DNA of 33,188 bases from an uncultured Oleiphilus sp. GTDB taxonomy: Bacteria; Pseudomonadota; Gammaproteobacteria; Pseudomonadales; Oleiphilaceae. Location: positions 1 through 33,188 of the forward strand of contig CAJWBJ010000038.1 of the NCBI GenBank assembly GCA_913020495.1. The letters are read 5' to 3'. The position numbers were made by a program, and so were the translations under genes. Within the stretch, counting starts at the first letter, position 1; each line of letters begins with the position of its first letter. Below the pieces are notes generated by a model. It was not told the DNA's origin, ran no database searches, and worked only from the letters and a program-made list of their open reading frames with translations. Below are positions 7,752 to 15,647 of this stretch, in pieces.

Positions 7752-8423
7752 ATGGAAAAGTTATTTCAGCGGCGCATTATTGCTATTTCTGGCTTTGTGT
7801 TATCAGTGATATTGTCTAGTTCAGCTCATGGATTTGAGTTGCTTTCTGAAGGCGCCATGGGGGATGTTTCTGCTATTTCTGCTAACTCGGCTGAAGAGAT
7901 TATAAATGTTATCGGTTCTACTGCTGCTGGTTTAAGGGTAGATGACGATTATGATGAGCTGCCGTTTGAAGAAGAAGATGAAGTTGTCGGTGGCTACGAG
8001 GTGGATGAGGTCTCGTCTGAGCTTGATTTTGCTTTGACGAAAGAGGTAGAAGGTTGGGCTAATGACCTAAGTGATAAGCAGGGGTCAGAAATTGAAGTGG
8101 GGTATGTTGATGAGCTTCCGGCTTCTACTTTTGAAGATGTTGCGGATTTTGTTATTCAGCCAGACGAGTTCGAAAATATTATTTATGACACTGATCTTAA
8201 TAGTGATGATAATACTCTCTATCAGGTGGGGCGCGTTGACCAAACAGTGACAGTTTTAAGTAGTGGAATAGATTCTATTCAATATATTCTTGAACGTCAC
8301 CTTGATCATGCTGCAACTATCGATTCGTATAGGCTAGATGATGACACGCCTTCCATGGGAAGTGGTTATATTACAGACTTACATAGTATCAGTAATGTTA
8401 CCATTGCCAAGGTTCGTAAGTAG
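7752..8423 (+). CDS. Unrecognised acidic exported protein
   Basis: I do not recognise this 223-residue protein. It has a clear Sec signal peptide (positively charged start KLFQRR, hydrophobic core about 10-22, likely cleavage after SSAHG at 27). The mature part is strongly acidic, especially about 63-150, with clusters such as DDDYDE and EEEDE. It has no cysteines and no second membrane segment. The first mature residues, FELLSEGAMGDVSA, resemble the short motif (roughly L-S/D-x-x-M-x-x-V-S/T-G) at the mature N-terminus of some small exported proteins of Pseudomonas-like bacteria; this is a weak resemblance from memory. It stands alone between rsmI (127 bases upstream) and rnpB, with a weak ribosome site (ACGGAAC). 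It may be a surface or filament-associated protein, but no function can be assigned. Confidence 0.75.
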   Translation: MEKLFQRRIIAISGFVLSVILSSSAHGFELLSEGAMGDVSAISANSAEEIINVIGSTAAGLRVDDDYDELPFEEEDEVVGGYEVDEVSSELDFALTKEVEGWANDLSDKQGSEIEVGYVDELPASTFEDVADFVIQPDEFENIIYDTDLNSDDNTLYQVGRVDQTVTVLSSGIDSIQYILERHLDHAATIDSYRLDDDTPSMGSGYITDLHSISNVTIAKVRK

Positions 8424-8468
8424 TTTTTAGCTGATCTACGGTCTTGTAAAAATAGTGCTTCTATTATT

Positions 8469-8497
8469 TTCTTGTAAAACCCTTCCAACCATACTAA
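8469..8497 (+). promoter_or_regulatory. Candidate rnpB promoter
   Basis: TTCTTG at 8469-8474 and TACTAA at 8492-8497 are 17 bases apart. This places transcription start within a few bases of the predicted 5' end of the RNase P RNA near 8508. The hexamers are moderate matches only. Confidence 0.4.
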
Positions 8498-8507
8498 AGT
8501 TGCTTCC

Positions 8508-8874
8508 GAGCTTGCTAGGCAGTCGCCGCATTTATTGGTTATTTCAATAAGTGGGGAGGAAAGTCCGGGCTCCAAAGAGCAGAGTGCCAGGTAACTCCTG
8601 GGGGGCGTAAGCCTACGGAAAGTGCAGCAGAAAGTGAACCGCCTAAGCTAGTTGCTATTTAGTTTCTAGCCGGTAAGGGTGAAAAGGTGCGGTAAGAGCG
8701 CACCGCGTGACTGGTAACAGCTCATGGCGATGGTAAACCCCACTCGGAGCAAGACCAAATAGGAATCTAATAGCGCTGCTCGCGTTGGATTCGGGTAGGT
8801 TGCTTGAGCTGAACGGTGACGTTCGGCCTAGATGAATGACTGTCCACGACAAAACCCGGCTTACCGGCAAGCTC
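8508..8874 (+). ncRNA. rnpB: RNase P RNA, bacterial type A (M1 RNA)
   Basis: This is the catalytic RNA of ribonuclease P, which trims the 5' leaders of tRNA precursors. It follows E. coli M1 RNA closely. The ends pair perfectly as helix P1 (GAGCTTGC at 8508-8515 with GCAAGCTC at 8867-8874). The conserved 5' block GGGGAGGAAAGTCCGGGC is at 8553-8570, and GCCAGGTAACTCCTGGGGG follows. GGTGCGGTAAGAGCGCACCGCG is recognisable in the middle, AGCAAGACCAAATAGG at 8749-8764, and the 3' block AGATGAATGACTGTCCACGAC begins at 8830. T-rich sequence follows from 8877, consistent with termination soon after. Ends are set from P1 and may be off by a few bases. Confidence 0.97.
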
Positions 8875-9080
8875 AATTTTTTCTCTATCCTTCCTTTTTT
8901 AGTCAAAACACACTATTTTAATAATTAAAAAATATTACACTTAAAGTAAAGTCTCAACACTCTCTCCTATCTATCAGATTTTATAAAATAATATCTTCAT
9001 TTTTTTGCTTTCAATTTTGAAATATCCCTCTAAGTTCTTGTGTTTCAGTTGTTTTTTATACTTCTAGAGCTGCATTTTGC

Positions 9081-9109
9081 TTGATTTGTGGAGATCTAAT
9101 TCCTATAGT
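9081..9109 (+). promoter_or_regulatory. Main promoter of the dcw cluster (Pmra)
   Basis: TTGATT at 9081-9086 and TATAGT at 9104-9109 are exactly 17 bases apart, a good sigma-70 match. Start would be near 9115-9117, leaving an mRNA leader of about 60 bases before mraZ. It is the only strong candidate in the roughly 300 bases between rnpB and mraZ. The rest of that gap (8878-9080) is AT-rich with T-runs just after rnpB and no feature I can name. Confidence 0.7.
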
Positions 9110-9143
9110 GGGTAAAAGTAGTGAAAAGTGGTTAAGTTTGGGT
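9109..9143 (+). promoter_or_regulatory. Probable MraZ operator: four 10-bp-spaced repeats
   Basis: TGGGT at 9109, TAGTG at 9119, TGGTT at 9129 and TGGGT at 9139 start exactly 10 bases apart. The outer two are identical and the inner two degenerate. MraZ of E. coli is known to bind TGGGN repeats separated by 5 bases next to its own promoter, the same pattern. Here the array begins on the last base of the -10 box and covers the start site, as expected for autorepression. Confidence 0.65.
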
Positions 9144-9177
9144 TTTTTTTAATAAAATGTGAGTTTTGGGGTTTATT

Positions 9178-9621
9178 TTGTTTCTTGGTAGTCACGCGAT
9201 CAATATGGATGCGAAAGGACGTATGGCGATTCCGACAAAAATTCGGGAATCGCTGGCGTCGTTTTGTGATGGTCGCATTGTTGTAACTGCTCATACTGAA
9301 GAACGTTGCCTGCTTGTTTACCCTGAAAGTCAATGGCAGGAGATTTTACCCAAAATAGAAAATTTGCCCAGCTTCAATAAAATGGCTCGGCGAGCTCAGC
9401 GCTTATTGATTGGTTATGCCACTCCGTTAGAAATGGACGGTAATGGCCGGATTTTGGTCCCTCCAACCCTCAGAGAGTATGCGAGTCTAGAGAAAAAGCT
9501 TATGTTGGTTGGTCAGGGTAAAAAGTTTGAGTTGTGGAGTGAGAATAGTTGGTTTGATTGGTTGGATGCTGCTGATCAAGACGATGATATTCCTGAAGAA
9601 ATGCGGAATTTATCATTATGA
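9178..9621 (+). CDS. mraZ: Transcriptional regulator MraZ
   Basis: MraZ is a ring-forming DNA-binding protein that represses the dcw cluster it heads. The 147-residue protein carries the two tandem SpoVT/AbrB-like half-domains, each with its DxxGR signature: D11-AKG-R15 and D87-GNG-R91. I chose the TTG at 9178 because it gives [15 protein letters not shown], the standard MraZ N-terminus. The in-frame TTG at 9166 would add four untypical residues. The ribosome site is weak (GGGG at 9168-9171), which together with the TTG codon suggests low translation. The stop overlaps the rsmH ATG by 4 bases (ATGA). Confidence 0.93.
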   Translation: MFLGSHAINMDAKGRMAIPTKIRESLASFCDGRIVVTAHTEERCLLVYPESQWQEILPKIENLPSFNKMARRAQRLLIGYATPLEMDGNGRILVPPTLREYASLEKKLMLVGQGKKFELWSENSWFDWLDAADQDDDIPEEMRNLSL

Positions 9622-10562
9622 ATGATGAGCCCTTAGGTTTGCATGAAACCGTATTGTTGAATGAGGCTGTTGAATCTCTGGTAACAGACAAAGCTGGGTT
9701 TTATGTCGATGCAACTTTTGGGCGAGGCGGACATAGCCAAAAAATTTTTCAATTGCTGGGCGATCGTGGGAGGTTGTTAGCAATAGATAAAGATGTTGTA
9801 GCAATTGAAACGGCCGAAGCCTTATTTAAAAAAGGTGGCAATTTCACAATTTCTCATGGCTCGTTTGCTGATATTGACCGCTACTTAGATGAGCTGAATG
9901 TTGTAGGTGTAAATGGTGTTTTAGCTGATTTGGGTGTGTCATCGCCGCAGCTTGATAATGCTGATCGTGGGTTTAGTTTTATGAATGATGGCCCCCTTGA
10001 TATGAGAATGAATACTCAGCAAGGTGTGAGCGCTTCGCAGTGGTTAGCTTCGGTCTCGATTGAAGAGCTGACAAAAGTATTAAAAGAATATGGTGAAGAG
10101 AAGTATCCAGGGCGAATTGCTAGGGCGATTGTTGAGGAAGGAGTAAAGCAACCGATTACCACAACTCTACAGCTAGCCAAGGTGGTATCAGATGCTAATC
10201 CTTCATGGGAAAAGAGTAAGCATCCTGCAACTCGTACGTTTCAGGCTATTAGAATCAAGGTAAATAATGAGTTAGGTGATCTGGAAGCATTCTTGGAGAA
10301 GTCTGCAAACTGTTTGTCTGTTGGCGGGCGGTTGGTTGTCATCAGTTTTCACTCGTTAGAAGATCGAATAGTTAAGCGATTTATGAGAGATAAAGCAAAA
10401 GGTGTGACGCCGCCGCCAGGAATTCCTGTTTATGAAAAAGATATTGTTCGTAATTTTAAATTATTAGGTAAAGCATTCAAGCCAAGTGATCAAGAAGTTG
10501 AGCGAAATGTGCGTTCCCGCAGTGCTGTTATGAGAGTGTTGGAGAAAGTAGCTAATGATTAA
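9618..10562 (+). CDS. rsmH: 16S rRNA (cytosine1402-N4)-methyltransferase RsmH
   Basis: RsmH (MraW) methylates N4 of C1402 in 16S rRNA, the same nucleotide whose ribose is methylated by RsmI encoded at 6791. Both enzymes for this doubly modified base are therefore in the window. At 314 residues it has family length. Visible signatures are [10 protein letters not shown] near the start, the SAM-binding segment [39 protein letters not shown], and the C-terminal [14 protein letters not shown]. Its ATG overlaps the mraZ stop as ATGA, and its stop overlaps the ftsL start by 8 bases. Confidence 0.97.
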   Translation: MNDEPLGLHETVLLNEAVESLVTDKAGFYVDATFGRGGHSQKIFQLLGDRGRLLAIDKDVVAIETAEALFKKGGNFTISHGSFADIDRYLDELNVVGVNGVLADLGVSSPQLDNADRGFSFMNDGPLDMRMNTQQGVSASQWLASVSIEELTKVLKEYGEEKYPGRIARAIVEEGVKQPITTTLQLAKVVSDANPSWEKSKHPATRTFQAIRIKVNNELGDLEAFLEKSANCLSVGGRLVVISFHSLEDRIVKRFMRDKAKGVTPPPGIPVYEKDIVRNFKLLGKAFKPSDQEVERNVRSRSAVMRVLEKVAND

Positions 10563-10959
10563 CTTATTAAATATGTTTGTTAGGCATGATGGACGTGAAT
10601 TTTCTGTAAATAATTCTACACGTAACTCATCTTTTATGGATAGCAAGCTAACAGTGTTAGCTGAAGCGCTGGTCGACATCATGGCGCAGATTTCGATAAA
10701 GGGCGTGATTGTGACGGGTATGCTACTGCTACTGGTTCTATTGTCAGCGTTAGGTGTTGTTTATTCATCTCATCTAAGTCGCCAGTTGTTTTCAGAACAA
10801 GCCGTGTTGTTGGAGCGAAGTGATCAAGTACAGTTGGAGTGGGCTCAATTATTGTTAGAGCAAAGTGCTTGGAGTTCACCTAATAGAATAGAGCAAATTG
10901 CAGTTGATCAATTAGATATGGCAGCACCTGAAGCAGAAAATATTAAGCTAATTTACTGA
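10555..10959 (+). CDS. ftsL: Cell division protein FtsL
   Basis: FtsL is a bitopic membrane protein that joins FtsB and FtsQ and activates the FtsW-FtsI synthase. The 134-residue product has one membrane segment at about 51-70. A periplasmic coiled coil follows, ending in the typical EWAQLLLEQSAWSSPNRIEQIA block at about 101-122. The chosen ATG has GGAG about 9 bases upstream and gives a cytoplasmic tail of about 50 residues. In-frame ATGs at 10636 and 10681 would give shorter forms nearer some FtsL homologues, but they lack clear ribosome sites. It overlaps rsmH and lies 11 bases before ftsI. Confidence 0.88.
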   Translation: MINLLNMFVRHDGREFSVNNSTRNSSFMDSKLTVLAEALVDIMAQISIKGVIVTGMLLLLVLLSALGVVYSSHLSRQLFSEQAVLLERSDQVQLEWAQLLLEQSAWSSPNRIEQIAVDQLDMAAPEAENIKLIY

Positions 10960-10970
10960 GATTTCCTTTG

Positions 10971-12719
10971 ATGGATGTCAACCCAAAAAATAATGATACT
11001 AAATATATAGCTTGGCGGTTTTGGTTTCTGCTGGGCTTTTTGTCGTTGTGTGCGTTCGTATTATTTTATCGTGCTGTTGATTTGCATGTTTTTGAACAAG
11101 CATTTTTAGCGGAGCAAGGTGATGCTCGTACTATAAGGTTTGAATTATTGGATGCCCATAGAGGTGTCATTATGGACCGGTATGGCGAGCCTTTGGCCAT
11201 TAGCGCTCCAGTAGAAACTGTTTATGCAAACCCTAAGCAGATGAATCTGTCTTCTAGCGACCTAAAAAAGCTAGCTAAAAAACTGAGCCTTAGTTCTGAT
11301 TGGCTAAAAAGAAAAATAGAGCGAAATAATACTAAAAGTTTTATTTATCTTAAGCGGAAGATGGCTCCTCATGAGGTTGAGGCTGTGTTAGCGCTGAATT
11401 TAGATGGTGTTTATAGTCGTCGAGAGTACAAGCGCTACTACCCTGCAGGAGAAGTGGCATCTCATGTCGTTGGTTTTACAGATATTGATGAGCAAGGCCA
11501 GGAAGGTGTAGAGCTTTCCTATGATGATTGGTTAAGTGGAAGCGTTGGGAAAAAACGAGTACTAAAAGATAGAAAGGCACGAGTTATAAAAGACTTTGGT
11601 CCAGTTAAAGTCGCAGAGCCAGGTAAAGATATTCGTTTATCTCTGGATATGAGAATTCAATATTTAGCATATAGAGAGTTGAAGGCAGCTGTAAGTACCC
11701 ATAAAGCACGGGCAGGATCAATTGTTGTGTTGGATATTAATAGTGGTGATGTACTGGCAATGGTTAATCAGCCCTCATACAACCCGAATAATCGACAGAA
11801 TATCAATGTTTCACATTTAAGGAACAGGGCGATAACAGATGTCTTTGAACCTGGGTCAACCATGAAAATGGCGACTATTTCTGCCGCGCTTGAGTCGAAT
11901 AAATATAGTTTATCAACTGTGTTAGATACATCTCCTGGTTTTTTACGTTTAGGGCGTAAAGCTATACGGGATCATCGAAATTACGGTGAGTTGAGTGTTT
12001 TAAATATTGTTGCTAAATCGAGTAATGTTGGGACGAGTAAAATAGCATTAGATCTAAGCGGTGATGTAGTTTGGGATATGTTCTACCGCTTAGGTTTTGG
12101 TCAGGGAACAGGCATTGGTTTCCCCGGTGAAAGTATTGGGTATTTACCAAATTCGACGAAATGGAAGCCTCTTCAGGTGGCGACCATGTCTTATGGTTAC
12201 GGTTTGAATGCGACTGCATTACAGCTAGCTCAAGCGTATATGATTTTGGGGAATGGTGGCATAAAACATTCATTGGGCTTAATTCATCGCGATACTGTTA
12301 TTGCGGGCGAGCAAATCTTGCCCAAACATGTTTCAAACTCACTTCGTAAAGTGATGAAAGCTGTCGTCTCAAAAGGCGGTACAGGAACGCGAGCAGCAGT
12401 TCCCCTTTATGATGTGGGTGGTAAAACGGGCACAGTGCACCGAGTAGGCAAAACAGGGTATGAGCTAAGTGAATACAAAGCCCTATTTGCAGGTGTTGCT
12501 CCAATTGAAAAGCCAGAGATTGCGATGGTTGTTGTTATTGACTCTCCCGCTGGGGCGGAATACTACGGTGGTGAAGTTGCTGCACCCGTATTTTCAAGGG
12601 TTGTAAATGGTGCGATGCGCTTATTGAGTGTTAAGCCTGATAAAGGGCTGGCTGGGGCAGAAGTGAACAAAACTCAGCGAGAATTTAGTCATCTTCTGCT
12701 ACCAAGAAGCAAGAGTTAA
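10971..12719 (+). CDS. ftsI: Septal peptidoglycan transpeptidase FtsI (PBP3)
   Basis: FtsI is the class B penicillin-binding protein that cross-links septal peptidoglycan, working with the FtsW glycosyltransferase. The 582-residue protein has a short cytoplasmic tail, one membrane anchor (about 17-35), the dimerisation or pedestal domain (RGVIMDRYGEPLA at about 64-76), and a C-terminal transpeptidase. All three active-site motifs are present: S296-TM-K299, S350-S-N352 and K485-TGT. I chose the ATG at 10971 over the adjacent in-frame TTG at 10968. The ribosome site is weak (TGAGA overlapping the ftsL stop), so translational coupling to ftsL is likely. Confidence 0.96.
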   Translation: MDVNPKNNDTKYIAWRFWFLLGFLSLCAFVLFYRAVDLHVFEQAFLAEQGDARTIRFELLDAHRGVIMDRYGEPLAISAPVETVYANPKQMNLSSSDLKKLAKKLSLSSDWLKRKIERNNTKSFIYLKRKMAPHEVEAVLALNLDGVYSRREYKRYYPAGEVASHVVGFTDIDEQGQEGVELSYDDWLSGSVGKKRVLKDRKARVIKDFGPVKVAEPGKDIRLSLDMRIQYLAYRELKAAVSTHKARAGSIVVLDINSGDVLAMVNQPSYNPNNRQNINVSHLRNRAITDVFEPGSTMKMATISAALESNKYSLSTVLDTSPGFLRLGRKAIRDHRNYGELSVLNIVAKSSNVGTSKIALDLSGDVVWDMFYRLGFGQGTGIGFPGESIGYLPNSTKWKPLQVATMSYGYGLNATALQLAQAYMILGNGGIKHSLGLIHRDTVIAGEQILPKHVSNSLRKVMKAVVSKGGTGTRAAVPLYDVGGKTGTVHRVGKTGYELSEYKALFAGVAPIEKPEIAMVVVIDSPAGAEYYGGEVAAPVFSRVVNGAMRLLSVKPDKGLAGAEVNKTQREFSHLLLPRSKS

Positions 12720-12721
12720 AT

Positions 12722-14263
12722 ATGACGATAGATGCTAAAGCCAGCTTCAGAACGGGAGGTCGAAGTTATACCACTGACTTGGTACACCTTCTAGCGGGTA
12801 TTTGTCATGTTCCTTCAGCATTAAACACTGTTATTCACGGTTTACAAATGGATAGCCGAAAGATACGAAAAGGTGATTTGTTTTTAGCACTATCTGGAAG
12901 CCACTCAGCTTCAACGGATCATATTGTTGAAGCAATTGAACGTGGTGCTAACGCTGTCGTTGCGGAAGGAAAAGTATTTAAAGGTCGAGTGTTTGAAGAT
13001 GGCGATGCGATTGAATTATTTGTCGATGATTTAAAACTTTATGTTGGGGGGATTGCTGACCGTTTTTTTCAATCGCCAAGCAAAGATCTAAGCGTAGTTG
13101 GAGTAACAGGAACTAATGGGAAAACATCCGTTACAAACTACTTAGCAAAATATTTTTCACTAAGTGGTATTAAATCTGGATTTATAGGGACTTTAGGTTA
13201 TGGCTTGCCTGATGAAGATGTGTTCAGTACTGAGCATACAACGCCAAATGTAGTGGATGTTCATCGTTATTTAGCAGAATTAAGGGCGCTGCAAGTTAAG
13301 TTTGTAGCGATGGAAGTTTCGTCACATGGCCTGAGTCAAGGCCGGACTGATGGCGTTTCTTTTGAGGGGGCTGTTTTTACCAATTTAAGTCGAGAGCATT
13401 TGGATTATCACGGCACGATGGACAGTTATGCAGAAGCTAAGAGCGACTTATTTAAAAGTGGGGGCTTGAGTTTTGCGATTATTAATAATGATGACGTTTA
13501 TGCAAAAAAGATGTCTGCAGTTTTAGCAAAAGACGTCATGCTAATCCGGTATGGGATTGAAAACCCATCAGATATTACGGCTACAGCATGCGAGTTTAAT
13601 GCAGGAATACATTCTGAGGTAGATACGCCTTTAGGGGCTATATCAATTGAGTCTCAGTTAATTGGTCGTTTCAACTTAAGTAATTTATTAGCGGTCATTG
13701 GTGTGGCTGTCGCTAAGGGACATGAATTACAAAATTTAAGTGCTATTAAACGTATAGGCTCAGTAGTTGGGAGAATGGAGGTTGTAAAAGTAAGTGGGCA
13801 AGCTACTGCTGTTGTTGATTATGCACATACACCTGATGCTTTAAAAAGTGCGTTAGAAGCATTAAGGCCGCATTGTTTAGGGAAAATGCGTGTTGTATTT
13901 GGCTGTGGTGGTGATAGAGATACAGGTAAAAGATCTGAAATGGCTGCGATAGCTGAGTCAATGGCTGACGATGTCATCGTGACTGATGATAACCCCAGGT
14001 ATGAAGACCCTGAGAAAATAGTAAATGATATTTTGGCAGGATTTAAATCATTAAAGAACGTAACTGTTCTGCATAGTCGAGCTGAGGCAATTTCGGTTGC
14101 TTTAGGAAAATCTGATGATAGTGATGTCGTGCTTGTGGCTGGAAAAGGGCATGAAACCTGGCAGGAAATAAAAGGCGAGCGAACTTTTTTTAGTGACATT
14201 AGTGAGGTGAATCAAAATCTGAATATACCGGAAAAGAGTATGGAGGAGAGTGGAGGTGATTGA
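12722..14263 (+). CDS. murE: UDP-MurNAc-tripeptide synthetase MurE (meso-diaminopimelate adding)
   Basis: MurE adds the third amino acid of the peptidoglycan stem to UDP-MurNAc-L-Ala-D-Glu in the cytoplasm, using ATP. The 513-residue protein has the Mur ligase order: N-terminal UDP-binding domain (MDSRKIRKGDLF at 43-54), ATP domain with GTNGKTS at 130-136, likely carbamylated K240 in EAKSDLF, and C-terminal domain. DNPR at 423-426 is the motif that selects meso-diaminopimelate rather than lysine, pointing to ordinary Gram-negative peptidoglycan. It starts 2 bases after the ftsI stop and overlaps murF. Confidence 0.97.
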   Translation: MTIDAKASFRTGGRSYTTDLVHLLAGICHVPSALNTVIHGLQMDSRKIRKGDLFLALSGSHSASTDHIVEAIERGANAVVAEGKVFKGRVFEDGDAIELFVDDLKLYVGGIADRFFQSPSKDLSVVGVTGTNGKTSVTNYLAKYFSLSGIKSGFIGTLGYGLPDEDVFSTEHTTPNVVDVHRYLAELRALQVKFVAMEVSSHGLSQGRTDGVSFEGAVFTNLSREHLDYHGTMDSYAEAKSDLFKSGGLSFAIINNDDVYAKKMSAVLAKDVMLIRYGIENPSDITATACEFNAGIHSEVDTPLGAISIESQLIGRFNLSNLLAVIGVAVAKGHELQNLSAIKRIGSVVGRMEVVKVSGQATAVVDYAHTPDALKSALEALRPHCLGKMRVVFGCGGDRDTGKRSEMAAIAESMADDVIVTDDNPRYEDPEKIVNDILAGFKSLKNVTVLHSRAEAISVALGKSDDSDVVLVAGKGHETWQEIKGERTFFSDISEVNQNLNIPEKSMEESGGD

Positions 14264-15647
14264 TTCAACTTCTCTAAGTGAGCTGGCAAGAATTGAAAAA
14301 GGCTTACTGCTTGGTGGCGATGCATCATTTGATTCTGTCTCAATTGATACTCGAACTATCGATAAAGGTGATTTGTTCGTTGCAATTCGTGGCGAGGCTT
14401 TTGATGGGCATGATTATATTGATCAAGCTGAGCGGGCTGGCTGCTGCGGAATTGTTACAGAGAAGAAGTTAAATAGCTCTAAACCAAATTTACAACTTAA
14501 AGATACAACGCAAGCGCTTGGTGTTATTGCAGGGATAAACCGTTTAGCTTTTAAAGGGGTTGTCTTTGGTCTGACGGGGAGTTCCGGGAAAACCACAACA
14601 AAAAATATGTTGGCAGCCATTTTAAATATCCAAGCACCAACCTGTTCAACAACAGGTAATTTCAATAATGAAATTGGCGTGCCTTTGACCTTGCTAAAGT
14701 TAGAGCCACAACACCAGTACGCAGTGGTTGAGATGGGGGCAAGGAAAGTCGGGGATATTGGTTATCTTGGGAAGTTTGTAAAGCCGGATATTGCTATTTT
14801 GTTAAATGCTGGCATTGCACATATTGATGTATTTGGAAGTTATGAAAATATAGTCTCAACAAAAGGCGAAATATATAGTGCTTTGGGTGATAAGGGCATT
14901 GCTGTTTTGAATGCAGATGATCCAGCGGCAGAGCAATGGTCTGAGCAATTAAAGAATCATGTTGTTTTTAGTTTTTCTTTAAACAAACCACAGATAAGTG
15001 CTTTAGGCGAGAAATTAAATAAATTAGAGAACAGGGTTTGGGCAGAAAATATAGAGTGCAAAGCAAACTCGAGTTTTTATGTATTACATTTTCAAGATCA
15101 AACCCAAAAAATAAGATTACCAATACCCGGCATACATAATGTTGCTAATAGTCTTGCTGCCGTAGCGGCTGCGTTGGCTGCAGGTATTTCGTTAGTAGTG
15201 GCTGCGCAAGGATTAAGTTCGCTTCAGAAAACGCCCGGAAGGCTTGAATTAATTGAATTGAAAGATGACTTATCACTGATTGATGACAGTTATAACGCCA
15301 ATCCTGACTCTATGGTGGCTGCGTTGAATGTTTTGGCATTGTGTGATGGGTATAAAACAGCCGTTTTGGGTGAAATGGCTGAGTTAGGTGTTATGTCGGA
15401 AAAGTTACATTTTGAATTGGCGGAGTATGCGGCTACAACCTGCATTGATAGGTTTTATTTAATTGGTTCTCATGCAGAAGCGATGAGACGAAGTATTGGA
15501 AAGCGAGCTAAATCTTTTGAAACGAAAAAAATGTTAGTAGATCAACTGTGTGCAGAGTTAGTGAGTGGAGAAACTATTTTAGTGAAAGGGTCAAGAAGTG
15601 CAGCAATGAATGATGTAGTGGAATTTATGAAAGGGGAGGTTCAGTAA
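14256..15647 (+). CDS. murF: UDP-MurNAc-pentapeptide synthetase MurF
   Basis: MurF joins D-Ala-D-Ala (made by Ddl, encoded at 21813) to the UDP-MurNAc-tripeptide, completing the soluble precursor. The product is about 463 residues. It shows the N-terminal IDTRTIDKGDLFVAIRGE segment, the ATP loop GSSGKTTTKNML, FNNEIGVPLTLL, and DDSYNANPDSM in the C-terminal domain. I set the start at GTG 14256, which has GGAGGAG at 14242-14248 seven bases upstream. An in-frame GTG at 14250 would add two residues but sits too close to that site. It overlaps the end of murE, and mraY begins directly after its stop. Confidence 0.95.
   Translation: MIDSTSLSELARIEKGLLLGGDASFDSVSIDTRTIDKGDLFVAIRGEAFDGHDYIDQAERAGCCGIVTEKKLNSSKPNLQLKDTTQALGVIAGINRLAFKGVVFGLTGSSGKTTTKNMLAAILNIQAPTCSTTGNFNNEIGVPLTLLKLEPQHQYAVVEMGARKVGDIGYLGKFVKPDIAILLNAGIAHIDVFGSYENIVSTKGEIYSALGDKGIAVLNADDPAAEQWSEQLKNHVVFSFSLNKPQISALGEKLNKLENRVWAENIECKANSSFYVLHFQDQTQKIRLPIPGIHNVANSLAAVAAALAAGISLVVAAQGLSSLQKTPGRLELIELKDDLSLIDDSYNANPDSMVAALNVLALCDGYKTAVLGEMAELGVMSEKLHFELAEYAATTCIDRFYLIGSHAEAMRRSIGKRAKSFETKKMLVDQLCAELVSGETILVKGSRSAAMNDVVEFMKGEVQ

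Noticed and set aside
8449..8470. Weak AT hairpin after the acidic orphan gene as a terminator
   Set aside because: The stem is only about 5 bp of A-T pairs; not enough to call.
8366..8906. Minus-strand frames across rnpB
   Set aside because: The region is explained by RNase P RNA with matched P1 ends and conserved blocks; the frames have no protein features.
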